DNA of 64,000 nt from Candidatus Bathyarchaeota archaeon. Its GTDB lineage: Archaea; Thermoproteota; Bathyarchaeia; Bathyarchaeales; Bathycorpusculaceae. Each line of letters starts with the position of its first letter. The first letter of the stretch is position 1. The notes under the pieces are model-generated. The model had not been told where the DNA came from and made no database searches. It was given only the letters and a program-made list of their open reading frames with translations. Both the position numbers and the translations under genes were made by a program. Positions 27,431 to 36,052 of the stretch are shown in pieces. The stretch is from positions 62,001 through 126,000 of the forward strand of contig JAOZHZ010000018.1 in NCBI GenBank assembly GCA_026014615.1, in the 5' to 3' direction.

Positions 27431-27570
27431 ACTTTTCAGGCAGAAAAGGAACACGCTATTTTGGGTTGCTATTTTCTGTTTTCTTGCCTAACAGTGGTGG
27501 GGTACCGCAAAATAGAAAAACCGCCGCCACCAATATGTAGCAAATAAGCAGAAGAGGATGCACACAAGAT

Positions 27571-27786
27571 ATGAAGTTAAATAAAACTGACGAGCAAGTC
27601 GTAGCTGCCTTGAAAGAAAAAGACTTTACACTTGCTGAACTTGCAGAGAAAATAGATGTGCCCAGCAAGAAGGTTTTCAAGTCGCTGAAGAAGCTTTTCG
27701 AGCACGAAATGATTGATTCAAACGCACGCAAGTACAGGCTTTTGACGGATAAGCCGCCGAAGAAGGCTAAAGACGAAGCAGCCTAA
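27571..27786 (+). CDS. Small winged-helix DNA-binding protein, 71 aa
   Basis: Residues 5-60 form a compact helix-turn-helix: KTDEQVVAALKEKDFTLAELAEKI, then VPSKKVFKSLKKLFEHEMI and the wing NARKYRLL. The Lys-rich tail may add DNA contacts. Such minimal wHTH proteins are common in TACK archaea. It diverges from the ABC operon and shares the intergenic region with the GGTTAACC repeats, so it could be their regulator (inference). Confidence 0.75.
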   Translation: MKLNKTDEQVVAALKEKDFTLAELAEKIDVPSKKVFKSLKKLFEHEMIDSNARKYRLLTDKPPKKAKDEAA

Positions 27787-27868
27787 AACAACCACACCAA
27801 ATTTTTCTGTTTTCGACCCTGTTAGCCTGCAAGCTAACCTACTTTTTTGAAGGATAAAAAGGATGGAG

Positions 27869-27942
27869 AGCCTCGGGCGGGCTTTGCTCCCGCGGCCTGC
27901 TGCTTACAAGGCAGCCGCTCTGCTGGGCTGAGCTATCGAGGC
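27869..27942 (-). tRNA. tRNA-Thr(TGT), unusual T- and D-loops
   Basis: Acceptor GCCTCGA/CCGAGGC, D-stem GCTC/GAGC, anticodon arm GCTGC CTTGTAA GCAGC (anticodon TGT), T-stem GCGGG/CCCGC, discriminator T; no encoded CCA. The T-loop is AGCAAAG instead of TTCAAAT and the D-loop AGCCCAGCA lacks the GG pair that normally docks with it. Acceptor pair 7-66 is an A.C mismatch. All stems are otherwise complete, so it may be functional or a decaying copy. Confidence 0.8.
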
Positions 27943-28164
27943 ATCGTCCCGTTTTGCCCAGATTACACCAACACATGACAGAATACCCAAATAAAAGTTA
28001 CTACTAATGAAGAGGATTCGCTGATAGAGGACCATCGGCTAACTCTTTTGTCTATCGAAATTATCAATCCCTTGCAGTTGGTCGTGTTCTTAAATGGATG
28101 CTTGATGAAGCCAACTTCCAAATACACACTTGGAATTTTTACGACGAATCGCATCAACGTATTG

Positions 28165-28644
28165 TCACCTGAGTGCATGGTTTTGCCACCAGAAGTTGTT
28201 AGCTTCATCATCTCTTAGCACAATACCGTAATACAAAGTTCTAGGCTTGGTTGTTTCGATAATAGCTTTGCCCTTGAGTAGCCAAGTGTGCTGTCGCCAA
28301 ATGCCGTCAGTGCTCAAAGCCCACCCCGTTGCAATTCTATAAATTTTGGGATGTTTATCCCATAATTGGGCACAATTACTATGGCATTTACACGGCGTCA
28401 GTGATTTGGAAATAATTTTGCCGTGGAAAATTTGTCCTTTGTCCAACAGGGTTTTGAGGTCAGGTTCAGGTTGAAGTGCCACCCAATCACCGCCAAGGGA
28501 CAATAATCTATTTTGTAGCGACTTTAAGTTGGGCATTATCTTAAGGGTTTTTTCGGTTTTTGTCTGTGCCCATTTTGCCCATTCTGGGTCGTCTATTGCG
28601 CGTTTTTGGTTGCACGCCCTAAGTCCTTTCTTTCCGTTTGACAT
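28165..28644 (-). CDS. Hypothetical protein, 159 aa
   Basis: I do not recognise this family with certainty. The N-terminus is basic (SNGKKGLRACNQKRAI). The C-terminal half has a distinctive pattern CKCHSNC, IATGWALSTDGIWRQHTWLL and ETTKPRTLYYGIVL, where the conserved Trp/His suggests an enzymatic domain like those in small phage-type or toxin-like proteins. No membrane segment. It is isolated, followed by the tRNA-Thr, which is compatible with a mobile origin. Confidence 0.6.
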   Translation of the reverse strand: MSNGKKGLRACNQKRAIDDPEWAKWAQTKTEKTLKIMPNLKSLQNRLLSLGGDWVALQPEPDLKTLLDKGQIFHGKIISKSLTPCKCHSNCAQLWDKHPKIYRIATGWALSTDGIWRQHTWLLKGKAIIETTKPRTLYYGIVLRDDEANNFWWQNHALR

Positions 28645-29197
28645 CTTTTTAGGTATAGATAATAGTTTTTACTGTTGGATAGGTCTGTTATAATTTTAGT
28701 CTTAGCCGCTTTTAGGTTTTTGTTGGTTATTTATGTGAAAAATGTGTCGGTGGGTGTCGTTGGTGATTGGAGGAGTTTACTGCCGTAAGGAAAGAGCGCA
28801 TCTTCAATATAAGCACCCTTTTGCCAACGTCAAACAGCAGGTGTAAAAGCAAAAGGTAAGCAGTTGCTCAGCCATTTTTGCCTTTTTCTGCCATTTCTAG
28901 CCTTTTCCCGCCTTTTCCAGCCGTAACCTAAACCCAAACCAGACGCAGAAACAAAAAAGCAGCCCAAAACGGGCTTTGCACAAAGGGGGGAGGGTAGGAG
29001 AAAAACACATAACAAAGAACCCACTGAGCAACGATGTCAAAAAGCGTAGAGACACAGTAACGTGGGAGAGTAAAAAGATAAAAACACAACGCCCCTTCTA
29101 ATAATACGAAATCAGGACACGCACAACGCACCAAGCAAACTGCACGGGCAACCTGAATTCAAACTCAGACTTAACCTAAACAACTGGGGAAAACCGC
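28645..29197. other. Long intergenic region with a dispersed repeat copy
   Basis: About 550 bp without a convincing gene. The first 230 bp would hold the promoter of the minus-strand gene at 28644 and otherwise show nothing I can name. Positions 28879-29018 are a dispersed repeat (separate entry). The remaining part leads to the plus-strand gene at 29198, with GGGGAAA as a possible ribosome binding site. Confidence 0.6.
28879..29018. repeat. Dispersed repeat, copy 1
   Basis: Homologous along about 125 bp to 52776-52899: shared blocks CTTTTTCTGCCATTTC, AGCCTTTTC, CGCAGAAACAAAAAA, CAGCCCAAAACGG and GGGGAGGGTAG. Copy 1 has an extra 10 bases after the second block. On the minus strand the block reads as a GCCC/GGGC hairpin (28962-28974) followed by a T-run, a terminator-like shape. 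No ORF inside. Confidence 0.75.
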
Positions 29198-30847
29198 ATG
29201 AGCACAAAAACGTTGGCGCTCCCATTCATAACACAAACACCAACCGAAAACCAAGACATTAGCTATCAAGCCGAACTTGCATGTGTCGTTTGCATGGCGG
29301 AGACGCAGAGGAAAAAGCCGGGTTTGCTGCGTGATTCTTCAGAGAAAACCGCCTACATCTCAAAAATTTACTATCCGCTTTGGTTGCTCTCCATGGGCAA
29401 CGCGGCGTTAATCGTAAACGGCTTGGACATTTCAGCCCACGAATTCAGTTTTAATGAACCCACCAAAACCGCAGCCTTCATTGAGGAAATAAAGAAAAAC
29501 TCTTCCCACCCGCAGCAGCTTCTGGAAGCCCTAAAAACCCAAAACAGAGAAATCAGGGAATTCACCACCCCAAACCACCAAACCTTCCCCGCCGTAATAA
29601 ACGACAAAGAACTCCTCAGCTACCTCACAAAATACTTCCAAACAGGCGCACTTCAAAACCCCAACCAAACAAGCGCCGCCATCCCCCCAGAAATCGACGA
29701 ACAAACAGCCGCGGAAACCAGCCAAGCCTACAAGAACTGCCAAAGAACCATACAAGCCCACATAAAAGGACTAAACTACGCCCTCACACAACTCAAGGAA
29801 GAGCTGGAATTTCAAACCAACGCAGCAGCCAACGAAACCGAAAAACTCAAAGAAAAACTCGAACAAGAAACCGCCGCTCTTAAGCCCAAAGTGGACAAAG
29901 CCGTCAAAAAACTAACCCAAAAACAGGACAAAGCCCTCGCCAGCCTGCAAAAAACCTTTGACAGAAAAATGGCTACGTTGGAGAAGAAACGTGAAAAATA
30001 CATGCGTAAGCTCCAAGTGGCAGAGCAGAAAAAGGATGCGGTTCAAAGAAAGATAGAAGCAGCAAAAAAAAGAAAAAAACCCGTCAAGTCATCTTCAGGC
30101 ACGTTCGCGCTCAAGAAGTATCATCGGGAAGCAGACAACATCAAAAAAGAAATCAGCGCAGTCTCCGACGAACTCCACAGGGCGAAAAAAGAAGGGGAAA
30201 ACAAGCTAAGGCTGAAACAGGAAGAATTCCAAAACGCCATCGCCAAAGAAGAAAACAAGCTGACGCAACTCAGCAACGCATGCACAGCCAAAATTAGGGA
30301 GAAGCAGGAGCAAACGGATGAAATCACGGGTCAAGCAGCATCCCTAATTTCCAGTTTGGAGAGCAGAATGGATAATTTGAAGCGAAGCAGCCTCGCCTTG
30401 AGAAGCCAAGTGGAAGCGGAATGGAGCGTAGAAGACCCCGAAGTGCCCGTTCTGGTTCAGTTACCTGTTTATCTGATTAAGTACATGAAAGCTGAAGAGG
30501 AACGGTACAGCTTGTTCTCGCCCACAACCATATCTGAGGAAACAAGCGTTCTAGAAGGACTCAAGAAAATTTTGTCACTGAATTCAGAGCCAAAACTGAA
30601 AACCTTCATGCACCCAGCCAGCAAGAAGCTGCAAGAAACTCTCCAAACGTGGGTGATTGGAAAAATCCATAAAGACGCGGCTTTCCGAATAAAAGTTAAC
30701 GAGGTCTGCCGAGACAGCAACCTCATAGACCTAAACACCTACGCCGAAACCTTAAACGAAGGCTTAGACGAAATTGAACGCAACGGCTGGATGACCAAAG
30801 AGGAAGCCACCGTTTTGTGTAAACGCGTAATGGAGGAATCCGCATGA
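29198..30847 (+). CDS. Coiled-coil protein of an undescribed AAA+ locus
   Basis: 549 residues, family not recognised. N-terminal globular domain (about 1-160) with paired Cys (CVVCMAE), a long coiled coil (about 185-405) very rich in Lys, Glu, Gln and Ala, interrupted near 298 by the Lys-rich KKRKKPVKSSSG hinge, and a C-terminal helical domain (about 410-549). No signal peptide or membrane segment, so cytosolic. It overlaps the AAA+ gene by 4 bp (ATGA), so the two are translationally coupled. The architecture suggests a structural or DNA-bridging partner for the ATPase (inference). Dispersed repeat copy 1 lies upstream. Confidence 0.75.
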   Translation: MSTKTLALPFITQTPTENQDISYQAELACVVCMAETQRKKPGLLRDSSEKTAYISKIYYPLWLLSMGNAALIVNGLDISAHEFSFNEPTKTAAFIEEIKKNSSHPQQLLEALKTQNREIREFTTPNHQTFPAVINDKELLSYLTKYFQTGALQNPNQTSAAIPPEIDEQTAAETSQAYKNCQRTIQAHIKGLNYALTQLKEELEFQTNAAANETEKLKEKLEQETAALKPKVDKAVKKLTQKQDKALASLQKTFDRKMATLEKKREKYMRKLQVAEQKKDAVQRKIEAAKKRKKPVKSSSGTFALKKYHREADNIKKEISAVSDELHRAKKEGENKLRLKQEEFQNAIAKEENKLTQLSNACTAKIREKQEQTDEITGQAASLISSLESRMDNLKRSSLALRSQVEAEWSVEDPEVPVLVQLPVYLIKYMKAEEERYSLFSPTTISEETSVLEGLKKILSLNSEPKLKTFMHPASKKLQETLQTWVIGKIHKDAAFRIKVNEVCRDSNLIDLNTYAETLNEGLDEIERNGWMTKEEATVLCKRVMEESA

Positions 30848-32646
30848 CCGAAGATGACAAAACCTTAGAGAAAAAGCTGCTTATCAAACGGGTTTACCCA
30901 GCAACCGACATATACCAAATCGGAAAAGAACACGCCATAGACTTCTTTGACCAGTTCGTAAACGCTTGGGAACCCGACCTTAACGAAGCAGCCATGGAAA
31001 TCGCACAGGCATTCAGCGACAAACAGCTCCAAGAAATATTCAAAAAACACCCCGCACGAAACCACGCAGTCTTCCGAGGCAGATACTACACCTTTGAAGA
31101 AGGCAACTTAACCCTGAAAGGCGTGGGAAACAAAGTCCACACGGGCATAGCTGAAACTGAAAAGAAGTATGGACAGGCAGCAGAAGCGCTTTTGAAGTTG
31201 ATGGCGCAGTCAGGAGGAAACTTTGGTTCAAAAGAGCAGAAAGAAACGGCTAAACTGAAAATGGATGTTTATGCGGTTTTGGAAAAGCTGGAACGTCTCA
31301 AAGTTGTGGTTCCCTCGTACGTGGGAGAAGAGTACCGTGAATGGAGAATGCTGGAAGAAACAATGCCTCTGGTTCGCGAAGAACTAGGAATCAGCGTGAC
31401 CGAACGCAAACTCCCAGCCACAACAGCGGGTTCCGCGTCGCAAACAACCTTAACAACACACGGTTCCCCGCAGAAGGATGAAGCGCCACCTGACCCGCTG
31501 GAAGACGAACGAAGAATGCTCGTAACCATGCAAAACGAGCTTGACCAATACCTTAACGACCTGCTCAAAAACAGGCTAGACCAAACCATAAAATTCGGAA
31601 AAACCTTCTCCGCAGGATACGTCGCCAACTACCTGCAAAGCATGTTTGGCGAAATGCTGTTCTTCGACAGCTTCCTGAGTATAATCCAGCAATATGGTCT
31701 CTGCGACGTTGATATCGTGAACCGACAAGGAAAAACAGGCTTGAAAACAGGATGGTCATACGCGCTCTTCGGGGAGCCGGGCACAGGCAAAAGCTTCTCC
31801 ACCAGAGACCTTGTTCTGGGGAGTTCAGGCGGAAAATTGCAGCCGCATGGTGTACCAGGCAGAAATCGCTACTGCGGAGGAATCACCCCTGCACGGTTCA
31901 TCCGCATCGGCCAGATTTACGTTGGCAGAACCTTCAACTTCATCGTGCCTGAATTCAACGATTGGTTCCGCTACAGCGGCATGGTGGACGTGCTCAAGAT
32001 TGCCATGGAACGCGGCGAAATCAAACATGAACTGCACAGGGAAATCATCGGTCCTTACCGTTTTGACGGTTTCTTCATGGTGAACTATAACACGGCAGTT
32101 ATGGGGCAAGGCTACGCCGTAACCATCGGCGACCCCAACTTTAACGCCATCGAAGACCGCATGATATGCCGCCTACACCACATGACTAAGGAACGTTACG
32201 TGCAAATTGCACAGAGCCAGATGCGTTTAGCGTTGGGCGAAGTGAACGTCGATAAAGGCGCCAAACAGATAAGAGATCATCTTGCTTTGGTTTACGCGAT
32301 TGAAACGGGGCATCCGCTGGTTCGGGGGCGATTCGCCAAAAAACCCGTAATGATTACCCCGGAAATGTACGACTCCATCGGCAAGGCACGCGAAGCAATT
32401 CTCAAGCACATTCCAGGCAGCATGAAATTCTCGGCGCGGCTGGAGCACAACGTGGTAAAGTTTGCGTGCGCAGCTTCGGTGCTTAACTACTTCAACGACA
32501 ACTTGGATTTTATTCCTGTGAGTGCAGACGCGGTGGAAAGGGCGGTGCGGCTTTACGTTGAAGACGCTTCGATTCGTTCCAGAGAAGAGTTTAAACCAGA
32601 AGAAGTTTACAGGGAGCTTTTTGGAAAAAAGAAAAAGCGGAATTAG
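30844..32646 (+). CDS. AAA+ ATPase (MCM/MoxR-like clade) with helical N-terminal domain
   Basis: 600 residues. Helical N-terminal region (about 1-185), low-complexity linker (about 190-220), then an AAA+ module from about 255. Walker A GEPGTGKS (310-317); Walker B region FNFIVPEFND (364-373), with Glu370 in place of the usual DE; sensor-1-like FMVNYNT (411-417); and IEDRMICR (436-443), resembling the arginine-finger segment of MCM/MoxR-type ATPases. The DVLKIAMERGEI segment fits their helix-2-insert core. The C-terminus adds a helical lid. Coupled to the coiled-coil gene; convergent with the wHTH protein at 32643. Likely a remodelling ATPase acting with the coiled-coil partner; target unknown. 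Confidence 0.8.
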   Translation: MTEDDKTLEKKLLIKRVYPATDIYQIGKEHAIDFFDQFVNAWEPDLNEAAMEIAQAFSDKQLQEIFKKHPARNHAVFRGRYYTFEEGNLTLKGVGNKVHTGIAETEKKYGQAAEALLKLMAQSGGNFGSKEQKETAKLKMDVYAVLEKLERLKVVVPSYVGEEYREWRMLEETMPLVREELGISVTERKLPATTAGSASQTTLTTHGSPQKDEAPPDPLEDERRMLVTMQNELDQYLNDLLKNRLDQTIKFGKTFSAGYVANYLQSMFGEMLFFDSFLSIIQQYGLCDVDIVNRQGKTGLKTGWSYALFGEPGTGKSFSTRDLVLGSSGGKLQPHGVPGRNRYCGGITPARFIRIGQIYVGRTFNFIVPEFNDWFRYSGMVDVLKIAMERGEIKHELHREIIGPYRFDGFFMVNYNTAVMGQGYAVTIGDPNFNAIEDRMICRLHHMTKERYVQIAQSQMRLALGEVNVDKGAKQIRDHLALVYAIETGHPLVRGRFAKKPVMITPEMYDSIGKAREAILKHIPGSMKFSARLEHNVVKFACAASVLNYFNDNLDFIPVSADAVERAVRLYVEDASIRSREEFKPEEVYRELFGKKKKRN

Positions 32647-33332
32647 GCTAGTTTGACGAAGTTTTCGTCTAGCCGTTTTATTTTTCCTTTGGCTTCAAGG
32701 TCACTGACAAGTTTGTCTAGTTCTTCGTGGGGTATGTTGTAGGTTTCGCTTGCAATGCTGCCGACTTCGGTGAGGCTTGTTTTCTGCATTTCCTTAATGA
32801 GCGTCATAAGGTTCATGCTCTTCTGATGGGCCTCCCTTGGCAGCGTGCGTGCACGTTCCAGTATGAAGAGGGTTATCATGTCCTTTTCGTTATCCTCCTT
32901 GCTCAACGTGACTAAGTGGGTTCCGGGGAGTTTTTTGCCTGTGGCTTCGTCGTAGTTTTTGACTTGAAAGTTATCACGTATGGCTGCAGGTATGTCTTCT
33001 TGGGTTTTTACGAGTTCACGGTGGACTTTTCCGTCGCCATCGACTTTGGTTAAGGAGATTATGTCGTAGTACATGCCGGGTTCGAGGCTTTTCTGAAACA
33101 GCATGGTGGCGCCTTCGAGTTGGCTAAATAGCCTGCCGGGGGGGCATTTTATGGCTTTGACTATGCTTCTGCCGTTTTCTTGATCGCAGCAGATTTTAAA
33201 GAGCCATTGTCCTGTTTGGAGGTCGCTGGCTTTGTAGAAACGGACTTCTCCTGCGCGGAGTTCTCTTAGGCTAAGGTCGAACCATGCGTCTTCGGTTCGT
33301 TCTTCTTGAAGGGTAACTTTGATGCTTTTCAC
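32643..33332 (-). CDS. Hypothetical protein with C-terminal winged helix, 229 aa
   Basis: N-terminal beta-rich domain (about 1-125, IKVTLQEERTEDAWFDLSLREL, with QWLFKICCDQENG) of no recognised family, a middle segment, and a C-terminal winged-helix-like domain (about 165-229: LMTLIKEMQKTSLTEVGSIASE, HEELDKLVSDLEAKGKIKRLD). Its stop overlaps the stop of the AAA+ ATPase gene by 4 bp, so the genes are convergent. It may belong to the same locus as regulator or third component (inference). Confidence 0.7.
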   Translation of the reverse strand: MKSIKVTLQEERTEDAWFDLSLRELRAGEVRFYKASDLQTGQWLFKICCDQENGRSIVKAIKCPPGRLFSQLEGATMLFQKSLEPGMYYDIISLTKVDGDGKVHRELVKTQEDIPAAIRDNFQVKNYDEATGKKLPGTHLVTLSKEDNEKDMITLFILERARTLPREAHQKSMNLMTLIKEMQKTSLTEVGSIASETYNIPHEELDKLVSDLEAKGKIKRLDENFVKLA

Positions 33333-33730
33333 TGTTCACTTCCCCATTGGTGCAGGTGGTAGGTGTCAGTGTTTTGGTATATGGAGCTTTTGACTATGTT
33401 TATGTTAATTTCTGTGTTTTACAGAGGCAAAATGCCAACTTCTAAGTACTGTTAAACGTCTTTAGTTACGGGTTTCATTGATTGACGACTTGGGAAAAGC
33501 CAGTTCCCCGCTTATAAAGAAAAAAGGGCAAAAACGGTGAGAAGCGCCTTCGCCAACAGAAAAGGATGCCACATGAAAAGATTCTGATGCAACCCTATGC
33601 AATTTGGCGGTCCAAGTTTCAAAGAAACAGTATATTGTAAATCTTTGTTTAATTTCTAAGAAGAATTCGGGGTTACAAAGAAAAGAAAGGGAAAGAGTTT
33701 TTGACTCTTTTGGTTTTGTTGGGTGGTTTC
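33333..33730. other. Intergenic region, upstream of the wHTH gene and downstream of the S-layer-like gene
   Basis: About 400 bp. Besides the terminator at 33671-33710 I see only AT-rich sequence, with a possible minus-strand promoter for the gene at 33332 around 33380-33420. No supported ORF. Confidence 0.5.
33671..33710 (-). terminator. Terminator of the S-layer-like gene
   Basis: Minus strand: perfect 7-bp stem AAAGAGT/ACTCTTT with a 5-base loop (33692-33710), followed by CCC and a T-rich tract (TTTCTTTTCTTT). It starts 21 bp after the stop of the gene at 33731. Confidence 0.65.
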
Positions 33731-35896
33731 TTAACCTGCGATCTTTCGGCGCATCAGAACGATGCTTGCGATTGCAGCGATTGCTGCGATCAAAGCAAGG
33801 ACGATTGCGACGATGATCAGAGGTGTAAGGTTGCCGGTTGCGGTTGTGCTGTCACCGACGTCGTTTTGTAGGCTGCTCATGTCACCTTGGAGTCCGCTGA
33901 CGTCTGCTTGGAGTGTGTCGATGTCAGTTTGGATGGTTGCTACGTTGCCGCTGATTGAGGTAACTGTACCTTGGAGTGTGCCGATGTCAGTTTGGACGGT
34001 TGCTACGTCGCCTTCGATGCTGGTGACTTTGGTGTTGATTTCGTCTAGTGTTGCTTCGAATGTGCCGATTGTTGTTTTGATGGTTGCTACGTCACCTGCA
34101 ACGTATGCAAGGACGGAGTCAATGTCGGTGAGTTTTGTGGTGATTGTTCCAAGGTCTGGAATGCTGAGGCTTGCGATGCTGTTCTGTATGCTTGTGACTG
34201 TTCCTTTGATGCTTGAAACGTCAGTTGACAGAGTTGTTCCGACGCTGGTCTTGATAGTTGCTATATCGTCTTTAATGCTTTCAATTGAACCGATAACTCC
34301 GCTTGTTCCGCCTACGCTAACGGTGAATGTGCCTGTTGCCCAGTTAGTTACGCTAGTAGTGTGAGCGCCTAGAGAGTCTGTGTAGGTGATGGTCCAGTTC
34401 CAGGTTCCTATTGGAGCGTCGGATGGTAATGTGAAGCGGTTGTAATTGTCGTCTACTTGGTCTTGGTAATACACTTGGTGATTTGTAGTGGTAATGTCAG
34501 TTACATCCAACTCAATGCTGCTCCAGAATACTACGCCACTTGGGGCTCTGATTGTGAGCCTTGGGGATGTGAATCCTGGGTTAGTGCTAGTGATGGTGAA
34601 GCTGATTGTGTCACCTTGGACGTAAGATGTAGCTCTTGAATCTATCACTGTGAGTGCTGCAGTGGCTATTGTGAAAGTAACAGTATCTGTCGCGCCAAAT
34701 TCATCCCGGAGCGTTACTGTATAGGCACCTGGTCCGAGGGCTGGAACAGTGAATTCAGCTGTGAATTCACCAGTATCGTCAGTAGGACCGAAGCGATCAT
34801 CTGTTGCTGTGCTGTTTACCTCTGTTGTTCCGAAGAGTAAGGTGACGTCAGCATTGTCGCTGAAACCAGTGGCAGTTATAGTAATTACTGTACCCGCTTC
34901 AGCTACATCTATGGGATCTCCAGCAACATCTTTTAATTCTATTTCAGGCACGTCAGCATTCACTTCGAATGTGGCAGATCTATCTTCTTGTGCACCGACT
35001 GGCCCCCATGAAGCAACCACGGCATATGTCGCGGTGGGAACTAGTGGAACGTCGGTGGTGTCATATGAGCCCGTGAAGCGACCATCTGGACCTGATGTTG
35101 TTGTGAAAGCTGTTGTGGTCCCAAATGTCACCGTAACATCTGTGTTAGCGGGTATTCGCCCTGAGATTCCTATGGTGATTCCCATCGGACCGGAAGTGGG
35201 TTTTACGGTCACATAGTAGTCAAGTGTAACTGTGGCTGTTGCGCTGAGAGCCCCTTGAGTAGCGGTTATTGTCCAAGGAGTCGAGCTGTAGTCAGCAACT
35301 GTTAGAATTGTCGGAATAGTAGTCGTAAGGGAGAATGAGCCCGTACCGTTTGCAGCTACGTTTGGAGGCATAGCATAGGAAGTACCATTAGGCGCTACTA
35401 TCGTGATAGTTACAGTATCGGTTGCGTCGAAGCCATGACCAGTTAGAGTAATGGAGTCACCAGGGAGTGCTCTTGAAGTTGATCGCCTTAGGCTTTCACT
35501 AACTTCAATTTGAACAGAACCTGTACCACCGATGTCATCGCGCACGATGAGGTCATGGATTCCATTTACGGAGGAAGGTATTGTAACTTGGAATTCCCAG
35601 TTACCATCCCTGTCAGCGGCTGTTGTTGAGTTTAGAATCCCTGCGGTTACTGCAGTATCCCAATAGGCAGTAATTGGACCATACGCATTTGCGCCATCTC
35701 CGCTGACTTGCAGAATGGTCCCGACAGTAACAGTATCAGTGGCGGGATTGAACGGCGTCAAAGCACCAGTACCTGGGTTATATGTTTGAACTACGATATT
35801 AGAAGGCGCTGCAAAGGCGGGTGCTGCGGCTGCGACGATAGAGAGTACCAGAAGTGTAGTTACAGCAATTGATAATACTTTTTTATTCATGTGCAT
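33731..35896 (-). CDS. S-layer-like protein with coiled-coil stalk and membrane anchor
   Basis: 721 residues. Signal peptide with AFA cleavage site (about 1-30); several Ig-like beta domains (about 31-525) with recurrent SxTLTGHGFDATDTVTIT-type motifs; a 155-residue heptad stalk (about 531-687) built from repeats such as GDVATIKTTIG and GNVATIQTDID; a C-terminal membrane helix ending RRKIAG. This layout resembles Sulfolobus SlaB stalk proteins. Nothing else in the window is as plausible a main envelope protein. RBS AAAGGAGA; the promoter has two abutting palindromes and a terminator follows, as expected of a strongly expressed single gene. Confidence 0.8.
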   Translation of the reverse strand: MHMNKKVLSIAVTTLLVLSIVAAAAPAFAAPSNIVVQTYNPGTGALTPFNPATDTVTVGTILQVSGDGANAYGPITAYWDTAVTAGILNSTTAADRDGNWEFQVTIPSSVNGIHDLIVRDDIGGTGSVQIEVSESLRRSTSRALPGDSITLTGHGFDATDTVTITIVAPNGTSYAMPPNVAANGTGSFSLTTTIPTILTVADYSSTPWTITATQGALSATATVTLDYYVTVKPTSGPMGITIGISGRIPANTDVTVTFGTTTAFTTTSGPDGRFTGSYDTTDVPLVPTATYAVVASWGPVGAQEDRSATFEVNADVPEIELKDVAGDPIDVAEAGTVITITATGFSDNADVTLLFGTTEVNSTATDDRFGPTDDTGEFTAEFTVPALGPGAYTVTLRDEFGATDTVTFTIATAALTVIDSRATSYVQGDTISFTITSTNPGFTSPRLTIRAPSGVVFWSSIELDVTDITTTNHQVYYQDQVDDNYNRFTLPSDAPIGTWNWTITYTDSLGAHTTSVTNWATGTFTVSVGGTSGVIGSIESIKDDIATIKTSVGTTLSTDVSSIKGTVTSIQNSIASLSIPDLGTITTKLTDIDSVLAYVAGDVATIKTTIGTFEATLDEINTKVTSIEGDVATVQTDIGTLQGTVTSISGNVATIQTDIDTLQADVSGLQGDMSSLQNDVGDSTTATGNLTPLIIVAIVLALIAAIAAIASIVLMRRKIAG

Positions 35897-35965
35897 TTGT
35901 TATTTTTTTCTCCTTTGAATTTTATTTCGGTGTTCCCTAATAGTCTGGGATTCCTATTTATTACT

Positions 35966-35985
35966 TGTGTACACACCGATATCGG
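35966..35985 (-). promoter_or_regulatory. Two abutting 10-bp palindromes upstream of the S-layer-like gene
   Basis: TGTGTACACA (35966-35975) and CCGATATCGG (35976-35985) are each perfect palindromes and lie side by side 70-89 bp before the start codon at 35896. They sit upstream of the AT-rich TATA candidate (minus strand AATAAATAGG near 35955). Probably binding sites for dimeric regulators. Confidence 0.5.
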
Positions 35986-36052
35986 CTGAAAAACGGGTTG
36001 TATACAGACCCACTTAGCGTCATATATATGTGCATATTAACCAGCACAAAAA

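Noticed and set aside
27963-28211. 82-residue minus-strand ORF
   Set aside because: It overlaps the end of the gene at 28165, has no RBS and shows no recognisable domain.
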